Source: Antilocapra americana (lineage: Eukaryota > Chordata > Mammalia > Artiodactyla > Antilocapridae). From it: 64,000 nucleotides of DNA. The position numbers and the translations under genes are program-made. Every line of letters begins with the position of its first letter. The stretch's first letter is position 1. This document shows positions 32,855 to 45,028 of the stretch, piece by piece. Location of the stretch: assembly GCA_007570785.1 (NCBI GenBank), contig ML664161.1, positions 10,889,454 through 10,953,453 on the forward strand. The letters run 5' to 3'. The notes beneath the pieces are model-generated. The model had not been told where the DNA came from. It ran no database searches and saw nothing but the letters and a program-made list of their open reading frames with translations.

Positions 32855-33350
32855 GTATAGGATGGGCAGAATAATGTTCACCTACCTACCTCTGTCTCCA
32901 TCAAAGACCTCTACATCCTGTTCATATGTTACCTAATATGGCAAAAGTTACTTTGTAGATGTTATTATGTTACAAAGTTTGAAATGGAGATACTTTAGGA
33001 GAAACACAATTCTGCACACACCTTGATTTTAGCCCAGTGAGATTCATATAAGACTTCTAACTTCCAAAAGTAAAATAATGTTTCAATACACCAAATTTGC
33101 AATAATATATAAGTGAAGTCACTCAGTTGTGTCTGACTCTTTGCGACCCATGGACTGTAGCCCACCAGGCTCCTCCATCCATGGGATTTTCCAGGCAGAA
33201 TGCTGGAGTGAGTCACCATTTCCTTTTCCTGGAGATCTTCCTGACCCAGGGACTGAACCCAGTTCTCCCACATTGTAGGCAGACTCTTTACCATCTGAGC
33301 CACCAGGGAACTCTAACGTATTATAGCAACAATGTAAAACTTATGCAACA
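32855..33350 (+). mobile_element. MLT1-type (MaLR) LTR remnant, split by a Bov-tA
   Basis: CAGAATAATGTTCACC, TATGTTACCTAATATGGC and CACACCTTGATTTTAGCCCAG follow the MLT1 LTR order. The Bov-tA at 33110-33315 sits inside. A stop-gap tail (TATTATAGCAAC) follows the SINE. Confidence 0.6.
33110..33315 (-). repeat. Bov-tA SINE
   Basis: Reverse Bov-tA from GAAGTCACTCAGTTGTG to GAGCCACCAGGGAACTC, nested in the MLT1-like LTR. Confidence 0.9.
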
Positions 33351-34980
33351 ATAAACACATGGCAGATGATTCATCAATCTTTGTTCACTAAAAAAACTAC
33401 AGGATATTACCTCTGAAAAAAAGTCTGGTAGAGTTAATGGATGTGGGCAATAAAGAGGGTTTTCCTGTGAGAGAAGGTCAGGTAAAGCAAAATTTCCCAT
33501 TACTCATTGACAGTGCGCTTATGAGATAGGTGCAGGTAAAAACCAAAAACCCAAACCCCCCATTTTATGGTTTAGGCAACTAAATGGATAATGGAAAATA
33601 TATAAGGAATGGTTATGATCTTAGTTTGGGATACGTTTGAAATTAGGGTCACTATGGGACAACCAGATGGAAATGTCCAGGAGACAATGGAAAATTTGGT
33701 CCAGGAACTCAGAGGATATCTGACATGATCCTGTAGCATTGGAATATAAGGTTAGAATAGCAAAATAACTGGAAGACTAGGAAGGCAGCATTATGCTTCT
33801 TAAATGCCAAGGGAAGCCAAAACCAATTCGTCAGGAGGACATTGGAATGGGCAGTTGAAAGCACTTGGACTGGGAAATTAAGTCATCAAACTGATGCTTT
33901 AAGAAGATTCATGTGGTGATCTTATGTAAAACAGATTGGTAGAAAAGGCCGAGATGCCATTTAGACTTTAGAGATCACTTTCAAAGACACTTTCCTATTT
34001 TTCCTCACAGCAGCCTCGTGAGGCAAATAAGACAAAGCACAATCAAAGGCCAACTTTTTATTTTATCATCATAATACCACTTGTATCATATTGATTATTT
34101 CAACTTAATTTTAGAGCTTTACATCTAACTTGCAATGTGCTCAACTTCTTACTCCTCTAATCAGGGTATTAGGGTTCTTGGTTGAATTTCTAGTGTCTAA
34201 CATTCAGGATCAATAGAAAATCAACATAAATGAATGATTATCATCCATATAAAATATTTTAATCCTTACATAAACCAAGTTGTCCTGAGAAGGAGTGGGG
34301 AGAATATTGTATTATCATTATATGGTATAACAAAATATTGCTGTAAAATAAGTCAAATCAGATGCTTTAATTACAAATAACTGTTGCCAGAAGAGTTATA
34401 TTAGGCCAACTTTGTTAACCAAGTAAAAGCATTCGGATGAACCAACTGCAAACCTTCTCTAGAAGGTCTCTGATATGTAGCTTCAAGATTTCAATTTTAA
34501 CTCTAACAAGGCTTTAAAATCACAGAGCTTAAAAATCATACACTGCAATGAAAGAGTCTCTGGGGCTATATTTAGGTGCTATTAAATCACCAGGAATGAT
34601 TGGTTCAGAACAGGAGAAAGATAACTGAGAGAGTGCCCGGGTAAATCAGGTTAGCTCAAAATTTCTCACCATTACAATTCCCAATTCAGTTCTCACCATT
34701 TGATTTATAGAAGGCTGCTCTGAAGCATTCGTATGAATAATTCAGCACTTACAGACACAAGAAACAATGTAGGCTTATCTTCATGTGGATTAAAACAAAT
34801 TCTAAAGCTGATGTCACTATGACTCAAGCTCAACCTGGAGTTCAGTTTTAACTCATGACTTGGTTTTACATCATCATTAATCCAGATAAACCACTATTTT
34901 CAAAGTGCAAATATTAGCAACTATTTAGAGGATCTCAGTGTTTCAGTAACCTATAAATGGTCAACATGATCTTAACCCAT
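33351..34980. other. Intergenic, no recognised gene
   Basis: AT-rich sequence. A short MIR-like piece (TTTTTCCTCACAGCAGCCTC near 33995) is the only hint of a repeat. Confidence 0.5.
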
Positions 34981-34981
34981 G

Positions 34982-35153
34982 TTGCTCAAAGTGAGGTCTG
35001 AGGGCCAGCAGCATCAGCACATATAGGAGCTTGTTAGAGACGGGAAAACTAATGACTTCCTGGGAACCTACAGGATCAGGATCTTCATTTTGCACAAGAT
35101 CCCCAGGCAATTCATATCCACCTTACAAATTTGAGAAGCTCTGATCTAAAGCG
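34982..35153 (+). mobile_element. MER5A-type hAT DNA-transposon remnant
   Basis: GTTGCTCAAAGTGAGGTCTG, CAGCAGCATCAGCAC and TTTGAGAAGCTCTGATC mark the two ends of MER5A in order. Confidence 0.75.
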
Positions 35154-35784
35154 CAGAAATTGCTTTGAATTTTATCTCCTAAAATCCTTCCAGCAAACAT
35201 TTTTGTGACATCCTAGGAGTTCCAAGCCCTTAAGTTTCCTATTTCTTTACTTCTTCTGATAGTTCCCATGAAATCATAAGTAGTCAATCATCCAAATGGT
35301 TTCCAGGCTCCTTGTACTAGGGGATAGTTGTTGAATACAAATGAGGGTTAATTTTTTTAACTAAACATACTTCTTGCTTAACGATATACATGCCACATTT
35401 CTTTTTTTCCTACTCAATTTGTACAAATCTTAGCAAGGGAGGAAGAGGGAATGCAGTTGGCAGAAAGAACGTGTTGGGATGAAGTGGAATATGCATTACA
35501 GGTCAGTATCTTTTTCTCCCTGGTTCCACTTCATGGGTAATAATTTCAACAACTGAATGTATGATTTTAACCAATTTATGATAGCTCGATACTCACTCAT
35601 CAGTGACAGATACATCTCTGAAATTTGATAAATTACTCACAATTTTATGATTTACATTTCCTTATTTGGAGATGGCTTGAGTGTGACATTTCCTCACCTT
35701 TAGATCAGGTGAGCAGAAGTCTTTCTTGCTGTGTTTTTGGGGTTTTTTAATTGTATTTAAAAAAAAACCCTGTTTATTTGGGTA

Positions 35785-35912
35785 TTGTTTTTGTTTGCTT
35801 TGATCAAGCTGCACAATATATGGGATGTTAGTTCCCCAGTCATGGGTTGAACCCATGCCTCCTTTGTTGAAAGCCCAGAGCCTTAACCAGTGGACTTCCA
35901 GAGAAGTCCCCT
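35785..35912 (-). repeat. CHR-type SINE, truncated
   Basis: Reverse tRNA-like part (GTTAGTTCCCCAGTCATGG to CTTAACCAGTGGACTTCC) after a T-rich stretch. Confidence 0.7.
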
Positions 35913-36390
35913 GTGTTTGGTTTTTGTTTTTCCTATACAACCATCAGCTGGTTCTGCAGCAGGTATAGAGCAGACTGACTGGTGTGGAACCTTCCTGGGG
36001 CTATCCTGTGCTGTCTACCATGGTCATTCACTGGTCCTAATTCTTTCTGTTGCTTTCTGTGTCCATCTCAGTGATTCTCCATCATCAGGCTACTCACTGT
36101 AATCACTCATCTCAACCATGTCCTCATTGTTCTCTGAGTCTCCTCTCTCCTGGCCATCTTAATCCTCCTTCTCCTTCTTATCATAGTGGCTTGAGTCTAG
36201 CTTGCCAAAGAGATACCAAGTTTCTGCCTTTTTGTGTGATGCTCTGGAGCCACGCTTCATGCTGCTGTACTGCAGCTGTGCCTGTCTCCTCGATCCAGGG
36301 TCCATCCAGATTCAACCATAATGTCTCAGTCACATGAGACAAGAGTGAGGACAGCAAGGTGGACATGGCCCCCAAAGAGCCATATGGCCT
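35913..36390. other. Intergenic, relatively GC-rich, no recognised gene
   Basis: CT-rich sequence with overlapping open frames of about 65-95 codons on both strands (36050-36337, 36181-36375). No domain, no splice context and no homology that I recognise, so I do not call a gene. Confidence 0.5.
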
Positions 36391-36450
36391 TGGTCAAGGC
36401 ACTTAACCTCTGTGAACCTCAGTTTCCTCATTATACCAGGAAGCAGACGT
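36391..36450 (+). repeat. MIR SINE core fragment
   Basis: GGTCAAGGCACTTAACCTCT and CTCAGTTTCCTCATTATACC are the MIR core. Confidence 0.8.
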
Positions 36451-36589
36451 TCTGCAGTGGTATCTTAGGTTGTGGAGTTTGTGTGATAGCAGGATGATAG
36501 CAAGTGAGTAGTTTCCAGCTTTCTGCAGGAATGTGCAGTCTCAGCCCAGATTTTAAGCACAAAGGAACAGGTATGTGCATACATCTAGA

Positions 36590-36720
36590 TTCAGGAGCCT
36601 TTGATTCCACTTCTAGTTTTGTTACTATTTTTAATCCTTTGCCAGCTGTGTAGTCTTGGACAATCCTTTACCCCATCTAAGGCTCTATTTCCTAGGGAGC
36701 ATGATGAGAAGGGAAATCTT
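36590..36720 (+). repeat. MIR SINE remnant
   Basis: CCAGCTGTGTAGTCTTGGAC is the MIR core in sense, with the tRNA-like part to its left. Confidence 0.7.
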
Positions 36721-36799
36721 CACTTACATTCAGTGTCAAATATGTATCATATGTCTTTACACCCATATATCATACTCTCCTCCCAATTTTAATTCTGTA

Positions 36800-36935
36800 A
36801 AATTAATTGTTAGCCTTAATATGAGAAAAATGCAGCTTTTAGAGAAGTTAAAGAATTTTTCCAAGATCTCATAGCCTGTAGATAGTGGAGAAGGAATTCA
36901 AACTCAGGTCTGGCTAACTCTAAGACCATGGAAAA
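36800..36935 (-). repeat. MIR SINE remnant, opposite orientation
   Basis: AGAGAAGTTAAAGAATTTTTCC and GAATTCAAACTCAGGTCTGG are MIR read in reverse. With the preceding entry it forms an old inverted MIR pair. Confidence 0.7.
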
Positions 36936-38549
36936 GACCATGTATTTTTTTTTCTTTAGACCATTACAGCCTGCTAATATAGGATGTTGTGATATCCAAA
37001 TGAGTTTTTGTAAATTAAAGAGTTTTTTAAAAGAGAAACATTAAGGAAGGTGAGATTGTAATATTTTAACCAACTTCATTTTTATTGTATTGAAAAAGCA
37101 AAAAGTCTCAGCCTCTGCCCCAAAGATGCTGATAGTCTGGCTTTGAAAAAGCCTCATAAAGTAGATAATGGATATACTCTGTCATATATATTCAGTTCAT
37201 TGACTTCAGTATATAGTAAGAGTGGAGTTTTGATTTTGCCAGCAATACAAAAATGAATAAAATAGGCACCTTCCCTCAAGGAAGGAATATCATACTACAG
37301 TGAAGTTCATAAGAACAGAAGAGTTTGTTGCAAAACAGAGCAGAATGAAATGAGCATTAAACAATGGTCTAAGAAGCATATCTAGGGAGGACAGAGAGGA
37401 ATGCACTGACCAAGCACATCAAGGAAGACTCTAGAGTGTGCCATTTTTAAGAGTCTTGAAAGATGGGCAAAAAATGTGAGAACACATTCCAGGCTGATAA
37501 AAAAACAACTGAAAAGGCACAGAAGCTTGAAGGCATACATGTGAAAAAGTTGAGTTGAGGTAGCTACATCTGAGAAAGAAATGGTCCTAGAGAGGAAAAA
37601 ATAGAAAGACTTAACCACTTTAACCTATAACTATTTAGTATTATTTGAGTTCTTGACAACATTCTTGCTCCTCTTGTTTTTCTTTTCAATTTAAGTGATG
37701 TCATATCTGAAAGAAAATAATCTGTTACATGGTACAATGGAAAAAACCTATGGAATAAAATTTTCTATCATGTAATGTGCTAACTACAGGTACCAACAGT
37801 AAAAGCAAACAGGTTAGGAAAAAGCAGGGGGTTCACAAAGAAGAAAATTTGCACAAAAGAAGCAGGGTTTGCGGTGGCCTTAGATAATAGGTTAGGGATG
37901 ACTAGCTAGAGAGGAGGAAGAATTGAAAGAGAATGCAGATGATTTGTCAGTTCAATCATGCCTCCTTGCCTGACCCGGTTTGCCTGAGTGGAATTGTGCA
38001 AACAACTGTGGAACGTCTCTGCCACCGTGAGTACATATTGCTGTGGTTAAGTTTAAAAACCCATGAAATGAAGCATGCTACAATGAAATAGAGTGTTTTT
38101 CAGTTTGTCTTTAAAGTTCCTCCTTAGCAATTTACTTCTTCTCTCCAAAAGCTTAGAACAAATTTAAGTTCATGGTATTTAAGCTCATCTTTTTCTTTTC
38201 TTTTTCTCTCACATTTCAGTGTGAATGGTGAACATGTAAGTAGAAAATCAGGGAACCTATATTTGAGATTTTTAAGGATATTATGGAGGCATTTGGTTCT
38301 TTACCAACACATATACACAATTAAAGAAAAATAATAGTAAATTATATTAGAAAAGTTGAATGGAAATATCATGAGCCCAATTAAAGTAGTTTATAAGTGG
38401 CTGCTAAAAGAGGGTACTAGAACACTAACTGAATGATCCCCCAAATAAATAGACATTAGTTAAGTCTATATTAATTGCTCTTGATATAGCCTACTGCATT
38501 TTCATGTTCAATCACTAATTAAGTTGATAGGTAAACTTTTATTGTATTC
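36936..38549. other. Intergenic, unrecognised
   Basis: No gene, RNA or clear repeat seen. Confidence 0.5.
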
Positions 38550-38763
38550 ATGTGTGCATACTCACTCATGTCCAGCTCTTTGCAACCTCATGGACTGTAG
38601 CCCACCATGCTCCTCTGTCCTTGAAATTTTCCAGGCAAGAATACTGGAGTCGGTTGCCATTTCCTTCTTCAGGTGATCTTCCCAACCCAGGGATCAAACC
38701 CATGTCTCTCGTGTCGCCTATATTGGCAGGTGGATTCTTTACCTCTGGCGCCACCTGGAAAAC
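38550..38763 (-). repeat. Bov-tA SINE
   Basis: Reverse Bov-tA from ACTCACTCATGTCCAGCTC to CTGGCGCCACCTGGAAA. Confidence 0.9.
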
Positions 38764-39734
38764 CATTGTTTTTTTGGTTTTCCAAAAACCCCCCAAAACA
38801 ACATTCTGGGGGTGGGGGGAAGTGAGAAATGTATTAGTTTAATTATTTTTAAGTCTCTATTTTTCACTTCAATAATTACCTTTGTGAACCTGAATCAAAG
38901 TTGTTTGAGTATCGGCATGATAAGAAGTGGATCAGAGTCTGCATATGGGCCTTATAACCTGCCAAAGGCAAACCAACTAGATGCAAGAGAAAACTGACCT
39001 GAGAAAACCAGCTTAGATATTCCAAAGACAAGTTTGTTTCACCAAGGTCTACATCTTGCCCGGGATACCAGGAGCAACAGGGAGTCTTCTTGTTCATTTG
39101 GAGGGAAACTCAGATCCAGGTCTTACTAATGAGCTAGTAAACCATTTGCAAAGTAAGTACTCTGAGGGTTTCCCAAGTACACCTACTTGAAATTGAGACC
39201 AAAACTTGGTTAACAGGGTGCAGAAAATGCCCACTCCTTAACTAACCACTCAAATGTGGGTATCTCATTGAAGACATCCTCCTCCTTTAGTGTCCCTTTC
39301 TTCCAAGACTCTTTTCCAAATCTTGTATATATGCAATGGCATCACCCTCTGTCTTTCTCCCTACATTTAGAGGTCTATCCCCATGACTTATCCAAACCTG
39401 GTTCCTAGAACCTCAGCAAGGTCTAAAGTCCAAGTCAGCTAGGTTCAATCAGCGAGGCAGAGATCCTGACATGTAGTTTCCCTGTCACAATCACAAAATG
39501 TGAAGTATCTCCTTACAGTCGTTCACCCACAAATGATCTCTGACCTCTCAAACGAGCTAGTAGTTAGTAAGTTAATTTTCTGGGGTACCTATGACCTGTC
39601 CATGAAGCTGAGTTATAGAGGATGACCTTTAAAATGTCAGTAAGTGCATATAATGATTTCATTGTTTTAGGAAAAGTCCTTGCTCAGGTAATCCTTCATG
39701 AATAAATAATCCTGTATTATCTCTGGAGACAGAT
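38764..39734. other. Intergenic, unrecognised
   Basis: A short G-run (GGGGGTGGGGGG near 38808) is present; nothing else recognised. Confidence 0.5.
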
Positions 39735-39983
39735 TGGGACTTCCCTGGTGGTCCACTGGTTAAAAGTCCACCTGTCAACACACAGAACATGGGTCTGATC
39801 CTTGATCTGGAAGATCCTACATGCTGTGGAATAAGCCCAAGGGCCACAGCTACTGAGCCTGCATGCCTAGAGCCCATGCTTCAAAACAGAAGAGTAGCCC
39901 CTACTCACCAAAACTAGAGGAAGCCCACTCACAGCAACAAGGAATAGCACAACCAAAAATAAATAATGTTTTTAATTTAAAAA
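39735..39983 (+). repeat. CHR-type SINE
   Basis: Sense copy: GGGACTTCCCTGGTGGTCC head, CTACTGAGCCTGCATGCC middle, AATAAATAATG tail. Confidence 0.88.
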
Positions 39984-40107
39984 AAGAAGAAAAACTAAAC
40001 TGATTGACCATAGGGAATGTTGTCTCCTCTCCTGACACTTGGACTCCCTGTATTTCATCTTCAACTTGCTCCCTGATGTGGCTAATGTGGCTATCTTCCT
40101 CTTTTCT

Positions 40108-40214
40108 CGAGTGATTCTGTTCATTTAGATGGTACACATTTGTGTACACATTTGTATTCTGTACACATTTGTGTACACATGAGTGATCCTGTTCATTTAG
40201 ATGGTACGCATTTG
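40108..40214. repeat. Short tandem duplication, 72-bp period with a 29-bp inner repeat
   Basis: GAGTGATTCTGTTCATTTAG at 40109 recurs as GAGTGATCCTGTTCATTTAG at 40181. Inside the first unit GTACACATTTGTGTACACAT at 40132 recurs at 40161. Confidence 0.9.
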
Positions 40215-40738
40215 TCCTCATGCACATAGATAAAATTGCTCTAGCATATTTATCAATCAGTTTTCTGATTCTATGAAGCACCTGGCAATCTGATCTCCCA
40301 GTTTGCATATTTGGATTTTTTTTTTTAAGCCAGTGTTTAGTTTTTGTGGAAGAATTGCCTTCATAAGATGTAAAGACACAAACAGTACCAAAAGCCATAT
40401 AATGAAAACCCAGTTTTTCTCTCAAGAGAGAATAAATTTTAAGTCTTTTGACTATTTTATATGGTATTTTCTTTTATATTTATAAACATACTTGTATTGT
40501 TTCTTCTACTCTTCAACTTTTATTTTCAAATTTTTCAAAGCCACAAAAACACTGAACAAATGGCAGTTTTCATTGAGAACTACCAGTTGATAACATTTTG
40601 CAACATCTGCTTTATGCTCCTATCTCTTTTGACTGAAATATTTGACTGTACACCTCATGTATTATGACACTTTGCAACCAATTGAGCACATGTGTTCTAA
40701 AATAAGGGTATTTTTATGCCAAATGTCTTCTGGCTTTT

Positions 40739-41048
40739 TAAATTTTTTTGGGTGCAGGGTCTTCGTTGCTGTGAGTGGGTTTTCTCTAGTTGTGGCAAAC
40801 AGGGACTACTCTCTAGCTGCGGTGCATGGGCTTCTTATTGCAGTGGCTTCTCTTGTTGCAGAGCATGGGCTCTATTGCATGCAGGCTTCAATAACTACTA
40901 GTTGCAGGGCTGTAAAGCACAGGCTCAGTAGTTGTGGCACACAGACTTAGTTACCCCTCAGCATGTGGAATCTTTCCAGACCAGGGATCAAACCCATGTC
41001 CCCTGCATTGGCTGGCAGATTATGAGCCACTGGGTCACCAGAGAAGTC
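40739..41048 (-). repeat. CHR-type SINE, near full length
   Basis: Reverse orientation from a T-rich tail (40739) to CCACTGGGTCACCAGAGAAG. TCTGGCTTTT just left (40729-40738) recurs just right of the element, a 10-bp duplication. Confidence 0.88.
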
Positions 41049-41898
41049 CTCCTCTGGCTTTTGATGATACTGTTTAAGGAACTCACAAGCTACATTAATA
41101 AATCCCCAACTCAGAAATCAAACATAGCCTAGTGGAGCATATCCATTAATCATTAGAGAAATTTTATTGCTATACTGCCTACTAGCACCTACCTGGTACA
41201 TCTACTTGACACCACAGAATTTGAATATAATTCCCTGCATTCTTCTACTTATAATACTCTTTTCCAGAGAAATTATGAGTTCTATTTCCATTGCTTCACT
41301 TTAACCTTAAGTGCCACATCTGCTTTTTTCATCTACAAATAATGTCCAGCTGATTTGTACAACTGGGGACCAAGGAGGACCTCAAACATACTTGTACTTG
41401 TACAAGAATGATATCAAGCAGCCCTAGGCCCTGATATGAGATGTTCTTTTAGGCCTTCTTGCAAATTCTAGACTTACCTTCATCCTAGAAGCAGGATGAT
41501 TTTCATTTCCCTTTTGCAATTTTTGGTCAGACTTTCCTTTGGGGCCAGTAGAGATCCAAATTCTTTATAATGATGCTTGCTGAGAGTGTTTGTCAATGTC
41601 TATCTGCCTTTCCTGATCAGGGAAAGCATTTGTTTGTCTCTCTTGTAAGAATCCCTGCTCTCTTACAACTTATAAAAGAGTAATCATTAGCTTTCCCTCA
41701 CAATAATCCTTCTATTCTGGGAATTTTGGCTCAAGGTTTTTAGCTTGGCTTTTAAGTCTGCTCACTCATCTTTTATTTGTCTGCCTCTCTCTTTATGGAC
41801 GGAGTCAGAAAGATGAAGATCATCCCAAGCGTTTCTCTACCAGAGGAATGGTTTTCTAATTTTACTTTAAGTGGTAGGAGGAATGCCTTTTTATATTG
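41049..41898. other. Intergenic, unrecognised
   Basis: No gene or clear repeat seen. Confidence 0.5.
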
Positions 41899-41957
41899 AA
41901 AGTGAAAGTGAAAGTCGCTCAGTCGTGTCCAACTCTTTGTGACCCCATGGACTACAT
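41899..41957 (-). repeat. Bov-A tail fragment
   Basis: GAAAGTCGCTCAGTCGTGTC and TTTGTGACCCCATGGACTAC are the BovB-derived tail only, in reverse. The head is absent. Confidence 0.85.
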
Positions 41958-42107
41958 AGTTTATTTTCTCTAAGAGAAAACCAAATCTATCTCTTCCTCC
42001 TGATGAGAACTTCAGCTATCCAATTTATCAAGTAAATATTTAATATTCCCATAGCAAATATTATAAACGGGATCAGAAACAACTGCTTTCTAAAACATGC
42101 ACCTCCA

Positions 42108-42226
42108 TGGGACTTCCCTGGTGGTCCAGAAATTAAAACTCGTGCTTCCACTGCAGGGGCACAGGTTCGATCCCTGGTCGAGGGAACTATGGTCCAACAT
42201 GCTGTGCAGAGTGGCAATAATAATAA
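42108..42226 (+). repeat. CHR-type SINE, short form
   Basis: GGGACTTCCCTGGTGGTCC to AATAATAATAATTAAAATC in sense. The internal repeat block is missing. Confidence 0.85.
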
Positions 42227-42506
42227 TTAAAATCAAACATCTCATAAAAGAAGTGATAAAACTTGAATTTATTTAAGAATATAATATACAGACCTCACTT
42301 ACATGAAACTTGAAAATCACTTAAACAGAGAACAAATGTAAAGTTATCATAAGAGGAAGTGGCAAATAGTGGTACATTGATGAGTTCTGAATCCTTACGA
42401 TGGACATAGAGAAAAAACTTTAAAATTAGACTTCATATGAAACACTTTAATTTTAACCTCACAGGATTACCTCGAAACTCTAATATGAATTTCCATAGTC
42501 CTGTTT

Positions 42507-42632
42507 TTCAAAGTGTTCCACAGATCAACAGTATCAAAATTTCCGGTATGTATGTTTAAAATGCACACTCTTGATCTCCATCCTATATGCTTTCCTGGTA
42601 ATACTCACCCACATTAATGCTGGAGAACTAAT
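42507..42632 (+). mobile_element. Possible MER5A-like remnant
   Basis: TTTTCAAAGTGTTCCACAG and CTGGAGAACTA recall MER5A ends, but the middle is poorly matched. Confidence 0.35.
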
Positions 42633-42759
42633 ATGTGAGAGAAGAAATAGTAATCATTTGAGAGAAAGGATTTTACAAACGGAAAACATCAATTATAACT
42701 ATGAAAATGACAATATTTATCCATGTGTTTGAAGATGAGTGCTAAAATAATATTTACTA

Positions 42760-42890
42760 ATGAAATGATGCAGTGTCCAGGTTGAGAATCATTAATCCCG
42801 ACTGATCATTATTGAAGCTTGGTGATGGAAATATGGCATCATTATTATTTTACTTCTGTATACATTTTAAATTTCCCATACTACAAAGTC
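42760..42890 (+). repeat. Old L1-tail-like remnant
   Basis: TGAAGCTTGGTGATGGAAAT and AATTTCCCATACTACAAAG recall L1M 3' ends. Confidence 0.35.
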
Positions 42891-44079
42891 TTTTAACATG
42901 TTGCTGCATATTGTTCCCAAAATAAGAAAGAGACATTGGCCATAGGGTGACTTATCTTTCTTTTCACATGGTGAACTAAAAAAGATTAATCCCACATGCC
43001 CTGAAATCACTTAGTGTACCTCCGGTTATTTAATTTCAACTGAGCTATATCTGATTAAACACATACAGATTTGTATTTGAAAGCATTTTTTCTTTTGAAA
43101 ACAATATTCTAGATTATAGTAGTCATTTAAAATTATATTTTTTAGTTTCTTGACATTTCTCATCTTATTTCCAGCAGCACTTATTAATTATAACTACTCT
43201 GATGTGACATCACCTTTTATTTTCTGATCTTTTTCTCTCCCACATGACCCTGTCTCTGTTGAAAAATAAAACTCTTACTTTGGAAAAGCAACTTTAATAT
43301 CTGGGATCAGTGGAAAAGGTCATGTCTCATTTATTAATGTGTTGGAGTCTTTGTCCCTTTAGTCTTTTCTGATCTGAAGAAAAATAACTTCATTTTTTTC
43401 CTACTAGCCCCAAATACTCCGAGGCATTGAACTGTTAGCCTCTCTATGCCCGCCAGCTTCTTTTTAAAGGGCTAAACTCTTCTTAGATTGGTTTGTACAA
43501 GTAAAACAATTTGAAGTACATCTATAAGTTTTATGAGATCAATAGACTAGTCTACACAGGAGATGGCAGAATGGTACTGAGAGTTGTCCAAGCCACAACT
43601 TTCTTTCAAACAGCTCAACAGTCTTTACAGACATCAGCAAGTATGAACTGATCGATGCCTCCCAGCTTCTGCAAGTCACACTGCTGTGTAAAGAAATGGA
43701 AATTGATTAGCTAAATCAAAGTCAAGATTGGAACAGTCTACAGCCATGAATATAGAAATAATTTATGATTTTTTAAAAAAGCATTATTATGAAACTATGT
43801 TCAACCTTTACATCCAGGGACATTTTTAAAGGATCAGGGAAATTAAAAAGAAGGAACTAAGAGGAAAAGAGCTTACATAATAGAAAATATTGTTTGAAAT
43901 CAGCTAACTTCTTGTTAACAAAGACATAGCTATGTTGTTTGGGGTAACACATTTTGCCTCTCGTGTCATCAGTGGAGCATGTTGGTTATGCTTATCAGTA
44001 CTGAAAGGAGATGACCTGGGTGTCTGCAAATGCTAAATCATTTCTAGCCAAAAATATATTGTCTTCATAAACAAGCTAA
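42891..44079. other. Intergenic, unrecognised
   Basis: No gene or repeat recognised. Confidence 0.5.
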
Positions 44080-44330
44080 AGTAAATTCTATTGTTTAGAA
44101 GTATAATCTTTGATGTGAAACTTACCAAACAAGAAGATATTACCCTAGAAACTGGATCAGTGGATGCTTCTAAGGGGAGACAAAGAGTTGCCTTTGGGAA
44201 AGGGGACAGAGGACTTTGGGGTGCTGACAACATCCTCTTACTTAAATTGAGAGATCACCACACAGATATTGGTGTATACAAAATTCATCAATCTATATAT
44301 TTATGTTTTATACCTTTTTAAATGTATATT
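44080..44330 (+). repeat. Old L1M-like 3' remnant
   Basis: A GGGGACAGAGGACTTTGGGG core followed by GATATTGGTGTATACAAAATTC resembles L1M 3' UTR tails. The 76-codon open frame here is not coding. Confidence 0.4.
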
Positions 44331-44489
44331 GTATTAGACAATTTTTCTTAAATGTTTCAATAAAACAACTACCCAAGAGGATGTGATTTATACATCTGGT
44401 TTGTTCACCATGGTTCTGACTGATCTGGGAGAGGAACCAAACTATAATTTTCAAGAGCAAGTTCCACTCCGTAAGAATACTATATACAA

Positions 44490-44612
44490 GGAGTTCCCTG
44501 GTTGCTTAGTGGTGAGTATTCCAGGCTTTCACTGCTATGCATGACCCAGGCTCCATCCCTAGTCAGAGAACTGAGATTTTGCAAGCTGCAAGATGAAGCC
44601 AAAGGAAAAAAG
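44490..44612 (+). repeat. CHR-type SINE, short and diverged
   Basis: GGAGTTCCCTGGTTGCTTAG head and CCATCCCTAGTCAGAGAACT middle in sense. Confidence 0.75.
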
Positions 44613-44632
44613 GAATATTGTCTATAGAGAAA

Positions 44633-44658
44633 GATTATGTATGTATGTATGTATGTAA
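44633..44658. repeat. (TATG)n microsatellite
   Basis: About six TATG/GTAT units directly after the CHR SINE tail. Confidence 0.9.
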
Positions 44659-44806
44659 GCACGCACATTTATGTACATGGTTTTCTTTCTTCAGTAAAGA
44701 TGTGTCTACAGCAACATTTCTGGCATCTAGTTAAACCGATAGGAGCCCACTTTTGTTTAATATTTCCAACTGAACTTTTCTTGGTTTGAGTACCAATAGT
44801 CTTAGA

Positions 44807-45028
44807 AGGGGCTCCCTTGGTGGCACAGACAGTAAAGAATCTGTCTGCAATGCAGGATACTCAGGTTCGATTCCTGGGTTGGGAAGATCCCTTGGAGAAG
44901 TGAATGGCTAATCACTCCAGTAGTCTTGCCAGAAGAACTCCATAGACAGAGGAGCCAGGTGGACTACAGTCCATGAAGTTGCCAAGAGTGGGACAGGACT
45001 GAGCGACTTCAAGAGAAAGAGAGAGAGA
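44807..45028 (+). repeat. Bov-tA SINE with GA-rich tail
   Basis: GGGGCTCCCTTGGTGGCAC to GACTGAGCGACTTCAAG in sense, followed by an AGAG tail (45010-45028). Confidence 0.9.

Noticed and set aside
36050..36375. Overlapping 95- and 64-codon open frames in a GC-richer stretch, considered as a gene
   Set aside because: No domain, splice signal set or recognisable homology; both strands are open, which fits composition rather than coding.
39901..40425. 174-codon minus-strand open frame as a gene
   Set aside because: It spans a CHR SINE tail and a 72-bp tandem duplication (the repeated VYHLNEQ-like phrase); the repetition comes from the DNA duplication.
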